From: UBA1924 sp963976625
Lineage (GTDB): Bacteria > Planctomycetota > Phycisphaerae > Phycisphaerales > UBA1924
Direction of reading: 5' to 3'
Assembly: GCA_963976625.1 (NCBI GenBank)
Contig: CAXBLA010000012.1
Location: forward strand, 1 to 64,000
Length of the DNA stretch: 64,000 nucleotides
The notes below the pieces were generated by a model that did no database searches, was not told the origin of the DNA, and was given only the letters and a program-made list of their open reading frames with translations. This document shows positions 60,774 to 64,000 of this stretch, piece by piece; position 1 is the stretch's first letter; every line of letters starts with the position of its first letter. The translations under genes and the position numbers were made by a program.

Positions 60774-61280
60774 TCAGAGTACGCTGATGAGCACCATGAC
60801 TGTGTTGTACACATTGAGCACAACACCAATGAGGGTCATGATGAGCACCGCGATTGCCGGGCGACAGAAATGGCGGCTCATCATCACCTTGCCCTTCCGG
60901 GACTTTGACCAAAGGCGCACGGTCCAGTAGAGCATGAACATCCAGAAGATGTGCCCGCCGAAGTACCAGATACCCCAGAAGAGCGTAACAGGAACGCTTT
61001 CGTAGACAAGAGCCGAGATGAGCGAGGCGGTATTGGCGATCACCATACACGCCACAAAGAGCACCAATACCAACAAACCCAAGCGGATCATCCTCTGCGG
61101 ATCGAGCGGGTTCTCTTGGTCATATGCTCGCAGTGCAATCGCACATCCACACTCAGGACATCGACTGTCCTTGCCATCCCGGCGGTTGTAGCCGCAAGAC
61201 GGACAATCAACATCGCGACCCTGTAGATACAACCCCGCAAGCTCATCATCGCTGATGGTTGCGCTCGTCTCTTGGCTCAT
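60774..61280 (-). CDS. Zinc-ribbon membrane protein, hypothetical
   Basis: 168 aa from ATG 61280, which overlaps the dus stop (ATGA). An acidic N-terminus is followed by DCPSCGYNRRDGKDSRCPECGCAI, i.e. two CxxC pairs 12 residues apart (CPSCGYN and CPECGCA), a compact zinc ribbon. Then three to four hydrophobic helices (MIRLGLLVLVLFVACMVIA, FFGGHIFWMFMLYWTV-like and AIAVLIMTLIGVVLNVYNTVMVL, abbreviated). The ribbon-plus-membrane layout resembles the hypothetical protein at 13424-14863. Translational coupling to dus does not by itself imply related function. Confidence 0.8.
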   Translation of the reverse strand: MSQETSATISDDELAGLYLQGRDVDCPSCGYNRRDGKDSRCPECGCAIALRAYDQENPLDPQRMIRLGLLVLVLFVACMVIANTASLISALVYESVPVTLFWGIWYFGGHIFWMFMLYWTVRLWSKSRKGKVMMSRHFCRPAIAVLIMTLIGVVLNVYNTVMVLISVL

Positions 61281-62527
61281 TGATACCACCGCTCCAGCAC
61301 CTCGCGCCACTCTTCGAGCGTCTTCACATAGATGAACTGCTTCTTGACCTCGTCGGATTGTGGATGATGAGCCGCGAACTTGATGCCGAACTTGCGCATG
61401 TTCTTGGCCGTGAGCAGCTCGGGCTCGCGGGTGTGGGCGTTGACGGCCAGCGCCAGCTCGAAGTGCTGCTCGAGCACTTCGCGTTGCTGGGCGATCGTCG
61501 GGGCCTTGGGCTCGTCACCGGCCAGTATCGAGCGGGCCTGGCGGAAGATCCACGGGTTGCCGATGCATCCACGCGCGACCGAGACGCCGGTGAGCCCGGT
61601 GTAGCCGATCATGCGGAAGATCTGATTGACATCCCAGACATCGCCCGAGCCGAAGATCAGCCGCTCGGGGTTGCGATCGACGAGGCGCTTGAGCGGGTCC
61701 CATCGCGACGGGCCCAAATACTTCTGCTCGACCGTCCGCCCGTGGACGGTGACCCAGGCGCACCCGAGGTCGTAGCAGGCGTCGAAGAGGTAATCGAAGT
61801 TGTCCTTCATTTCTTGCGTGTCATCGAAGGATCGGCGCATCTTGACGGTGACGGGGATCGAATCGGGCACGGCTTCGCGCACGGCTTTGAGGATCGCGAT
61901 CGCGCCGGCGGGCTCTTTGAGCCAGTGGCCGCCTCTGGATTTTTTGGAGATTTTTTTGACCGGGCAGGCGAGGTTGACATCGATGGCGGCGAATGTATCC
62001 GACCCGGCCCCTGACCCGTCTGTGCGCAGCTCGTCGATCCCGGAATCCACCATCCGGCGGTATTCCTTGTGCGAGCGCGAGCCTTGCTCGATCATCTTGA
62101 TCGCGCCGGCCGCCATCTCCGCGGGGTCGTTGCCCATGATCTGCCCGATCAGCGGGTTGTCCTCGACGCCGCCGGGGACATTGTCGTGGATCTCGCCCAG
62201 GTCCGCCTTTGCAAACCCCTTGCCACCAGCGAGTAAGGTCCGATCGAGCAGGGCCTCGGTGACGCAGATCGGGCAGCCGTGGCGTCGGGCGATGATCCGC
62301 ATGGCCGCGTCTGAATAGCCCGCGAGCCCGGCCTGGTAAAACGGGGCGTCGAAGCCAGGCACCAGCTGAGTCACCCGTGGATCGACCCCGGAGGGCCCGA
62401 ACCGGGCGACGAGATCGCGGGCGATTGATTGGGGGTCGAGTTCCTGCGCACCCTCGGCGATCGCGAACGACGGGGCGGTCGCATTCTTGCTCTGTTGATC
62501 GTCGGGATAGTTGCTTTGGCAGCTCAT
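61277..62527 (-). CDS. tRNA-dihydrouridine synthase
   Basis: 416 aa, longer than typical Dus because of an N-terminal extension and an insertion near residues 105-180. FMN-dependent reduction of uridine in tRNA. Motifs: PGFDAPFYQAGLAGYSDAAMR (in the place of APMAGVTD), the catalytic Cys in DVNLACPVKKISKKSRGGHW (split CPVKKI..GG), IPVTVKMRRSFDD, VTVHGRTVEQKY, IFGSGDVWD and VARGCIGNPWIF. Assignment to DusA, B or C is not safe; the NxACPVKK pattern is DusB-like. No Shine-Dalgarno; TATCGT is 7 nt upstream on the minus strand. Divergent from the lipoprotein gene with an 18-nt gap between starts. Confidence 0.92.
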   Translation of the reverse strand: MSCQSNYPDDQQSKNATAPSFAIAEGAQELDPQSIARDLVARFGPSGVDPRVTQLVPGFDAPFYQAGLAGYSDAAMRIIARRHGCPICVTEALLDRTLLAGGKGFAKADLGEIHDNVPGGVEDNPLIGQIMGNDPAEMAAGAIKMIEQGSRSHKEYRRMVDSGIDELRTDGSGAGSDTFAAIDVNLACPVKKISKKSRGGHWLKEPAGAIAILKAVREAVPDSIPVTVKMRRSFDDTQEMKDNFDYLFDACYDLGCAWVTVHGRTVEQKYLGPSRWDPLKRLVDRNPERLIFGSGDVWDVNQIFRMIGYTGLTGVSVARGCIGNPWIFRQARSILAGDEPKAPTIAQQREVLEQHFELALAVNAHTREPELLTAKNMRKFGIKFAAHHPQSDEVKKQFIYVKTLEEWREVLERWYQ

Positions 62528-62545
62528 CTATGGGACGATAGGAGG

Positions 62546-63028
62546 GTGAAGATCAAACAGTGCAATCCGAGTCGTCGCCACGGTGTCATCTTTTCGCTCA
62601 TGCTGCTTTTGAGTGCATCCGTCGGCCTCACCGGCGGCTGCCAGCTCTTCAACGAGCAGCAGACCGCCCCCCCGCACACCCCATACCCTGAGGACATGGC
62701 CCTGGGCGAGGTCTTCGATATCCAGGTCTTCCGCGATGTCACCGAGCTGCGGTTCACCAACACCTCGACGCACACCTTCCCCGATTCGACCGTCTGGATC
62801 AACAAACGCTACTCGCTGGCGATCCCGGGGTTTGCGCCAGGCGAGACCGTGACGCTCGACCTGCGCAACTTCGTCGATGAGTTCGGCGATGTGTACCGGG
62901 CCGGCGGGTTCTTCGCCCAGCGCACGCCCGCCCCGGTCGTGCTCGTCCAGCTCGAGACCGGCGAAACCAACACCGACGGCGAGCCCGTGCTCTTTGGCTT
63001 GGTGGTCGTTGAGAACAAGTTCGATTAA
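62546..63028 (+). CDS. Small lipoprotein, hypothetical
   Basis: 160 aa from GTG 62546; AGGAGG abuts the GTG, unusually close, and an ATG at 62600 is the alternative, but only the GTG start gives a basic n-region (KIKQCNPSRRH) before the hydrophobic core SLMLLLSASVGLTGGC with lipobox LTGGC. The mature domain is a small beta-sandwich-like region (VTELRFTNTSTHTFPDSTVWIN, abbreviated; PGFAPGETVTLDLRNFVDEFG), reminiscent of domains that bind other envelope proteins. No family recognised. The gap to the divergent dus start is only 18 nt, so the two promoters must overlap the genes. Confidence 0.75.
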   Translation: MKIKQCNPSRRHGVIFSLMLLLSASVGLTGGCQLFNEQQTAPPHTPYPEDMALGEVFDIQVFRDVTELRFTNTSTHTFPDSTVWINKRYSLAIPGFAPGETVTLDLRNFVDEFGDVYRAGGFFAQRTPAPVVLVQLETGETNTDGEPVLFGLVVVENKFD

Positions 63029-63123
63029 CTCATCGCAAGAAGTCGCAATATTCTCCCGGTAAACTGGGTTGGTCGGTGCAGGAACCCTGAAGAGAGCACC
63101 CCGAACAACACAAAGGCCCAACC

Positions 63124-63864
63124 ATGGCACGCATCCTCGTCGTCGGCCCCCATCCAGATGACCAAGAACTGGGCATGGGTGGCACCATCATCAAGCTCGC
63201 CCAGCAGGGGCACGACATCCTGATCTTGGATGTCACCAATGGCGAACCCACGCCGCTGGGCTCGCCGTCGATCCGCAAGCAGGAAGCAGCCGCGGCTTTG
63301 GAGGTGCTCAAGGAGGGCGCGACCGGCACCGTCGAACGCTGGCTCCTCGATCTGCCCAACCGCTTCGTCGAGCACACGATCGAGAACCGCCACGCGCTCG
63401 CCGGCGTAATCCGCGCGTGGCAGGCGACCGTGCTGTTTACCACCTTCTCCGAGGACGCCCACCCGGACCACCGGGCCGTCACGCGCTGTCTTGAGGACGC
63501 CCGCTTCGACGCCAAGCTCAGCAAGATCGAGATGCCCGCCCCGATCGACGCGTGGACAGGCGAGCAAAAAGAACTGGGCCCCACGCTCTATCCCAAGTGG
63601 TTGTTCTACTACTACGCGACGCACCTGCGCTGGGTCGCCGACCCCAAGTTCGTCTTCGACATCTCGGGCGTGGTCGAACAGAAGATGCGTTCGATCAAGG
63701 CCTACGAGACCCAGTTCGTCCTGCCCGAGAAGAACCGCAAGGCCCTCGAATGGATCGAAGCCAGCGCGACCTACTTCGGCTCCCGCATCGGTGCCGAGGC
63801 CGGCGAGCCGTTCTATACGAAAGAGCCCGTGGGGCTCACGGGCTTAGACGCGTTGAAGATGTAG
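63124..63864 (+). CDS. PIG-L family deacetylase (LmbE/BshB1-like)
   Basis: 246 aa. A zinc-dependent N-deacetylase of GlcNAc-type substrates. The signature PHPDDQELGMGG (metal His, Asp and the general-base Asp) is at residues 9-20 and the third metal ligand is in FSEDAHPDHRAVTRC (near 109-123). The length and the motifs DVTNGEPTPLGSP, RKQEAAAALEVL and FYYYATH resemble BshB1, the bacillithiol-pathway deacetylase, more than MshB; substrate remains uncertain without the glycosyltransferase BshA in view. Weak AAAGG site about 10 nt upstream. Convergent with the fragment at 63890. Confidence 0.88.
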   Translation: MARILVVGPHPDDQELGMGGTIIKLAQQGHDILILDVTNGEPTPLGSPSIRKQEAAAALEVLKEGATGTVERWLLDLPNRFVEHTIENRHALAGVIRAWQATVLFTTFSEDAHPDHRAVTRCLEDARFDAKLSKIEMPAPIDAWTGEQKELGPTLYPKWLFYYYATHLRWVADPKFVFDISGVVEQKMRSIKAYETQFVLPEKNRKALEWIEASATYFGSRIGAEAGEPFYTKEPVGLTGLDALKM

Positions 63865-63889
63865 ATATGAAGATAACCCGCTCTCTGGC

Positions 63890-64000
63890 TTACTTCGCCA
63901 AGTTCACACGGTACGCGTAGCCAGAGCCCGAGGCCTGGAAGCGCCCGGTGCTCAGGACGCCGTCGTCAAGATACGCATCGAGGGCCTGTGCGTCGGTGAT
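63890..64000 (-). CDS. C-terminal fragment of an unidentified protein, cut by window
   Basis: The last 36 codons and the TAA stop of a minus-strand gene; the rest lies beyond base 64000. The visible end (ITDAQALDAYLDDGVLSTG and FQASGSGYAYRVNLAK) has no recognisable motif. Codon use is like that of the neighbours. It is convergent with the PIG-L deacetylase gene with a 25-nt gap. Confidence 0.6.
   Translation of the reverse strand: MTDAQALDAYLDDGVLSTGRFQASGSGYAYRVNLAK

Noticed and set aside
1..64000. tRNA, rRNA and riboswitch candidates
   Set aside because: I looked for T-loop and anticodon-stem patterns and well-known riboswitch cores and found none convincing; a covariance-model search would be needed to exclude them.
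1..64000. Mobile elements or horizontally acquired island
   Set aside because: No transposase, integrase, phage gene, flanking direct repeats or tRNA-linked junction was seen, and codon use is fairly even across the window.

Overview
This window looks like a chromosomal segment of a planctomycete of class Phycisphaerae (a marine Phycisphaerales-type organism). The inference rests on four things: GC-rich DNA; several secreted proteins ending in a paired 'DxxxDGxxDFFDVSxFLDxF ... GC' dockerin-like module, which I associate with this class; a DUF58/BatA/VWA gene train next to a terpenoid-cyclase-fold protein; and a PEP-CTERM protein. I saw no rRNA, tRNA, CRISPR array, insertion sequence or prophage. 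The segment mixes housekeeping genes with exported surface proteins.

Layout. 1-934: 3' truncated sugar-nucleotide epimerase (minus). 1.1-7.2 kb: two tandem giant beta-repeat surface proteins with C-terminal dockerin-like modules. 7.4-14.9 kb: a co-directional minus-strand run (glutamyl-/glutaminyl-tRNA synthetases, SDR epimerase, old yellow enzyme, two hypotheticals with zinc ribbons). 15.0-17.7 kb: EF-G-like GTPase and a small helical-repeat protein. 17.8-20.1 kb: a 14-repeat FG-GAP/VCBS surface protein with the same C-terminal module. 20.5-26.2 kb: disordered small protein, class V aminotransferase, RlmN-type radical SAM enzyme and a hydrolase/membrane/ATP-grasp fusion. 26.2-30.2 kb: PdxH, DnaB, TM2 protein and phosphofructokinase. 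30.35-42.87 kb: a tight seven-gene plus-strand operon (DUF58, BatA-like, VWA-like, giant coiled-coil membrane protein, Ser-rich exported protein, alpha/alpha-toroid protein, exported protein) without a MoxR ATPase. 42.9-48.3 kb: mraY, murF, murE (meso-DAP type) and queA on minus. 48.4-52 kb: small protein, lipoprotein, dprA, a small ORF that overlaps lexA, and lexA. 52-59.2 kb: dockerin-type LamG-like protein, divergent winged-helix regulator, ispD, PEP-CTERM spondin-like protein, TetR regulator, and a vanadium-haloperoxidase-family protein with the dockerin-like module. 59.5-64 kb: cysteine-desulfurase-like enzyme, zinc-ribbon membrane protein, dihydrouridine synthase, lipoprotein, PIG-L deacetylase, and a clipped C-terminal gene fragment.

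The most system-like signal is the shared C-terminal module on five very different exported proteins. Four copies have one Cys just before the first EF-hand-like repeat and a terminal Gly-Cys; the fifth has lost both cysteines together. This suggests a cell-surface sorting or anchoring tag, possibly disulphide-locked. Other notable points are a DnaB helicase with an SSB-like tail, a three-part hydrolase-ATP-grasp fusion, an EF-G-like factor lacking the catalytic His, several genes whose -10 box lies only 5-8 nt from the start codon (leaderless mRNAs), and a ten-codon leader ORF with a perfect Shine-Dalgarno ahead of the haloperoxidase gene. Starts were chosen from Shine-Dalgarno sites, signal peptides and family N-termini; all functions are inferred from motifs read by eye.
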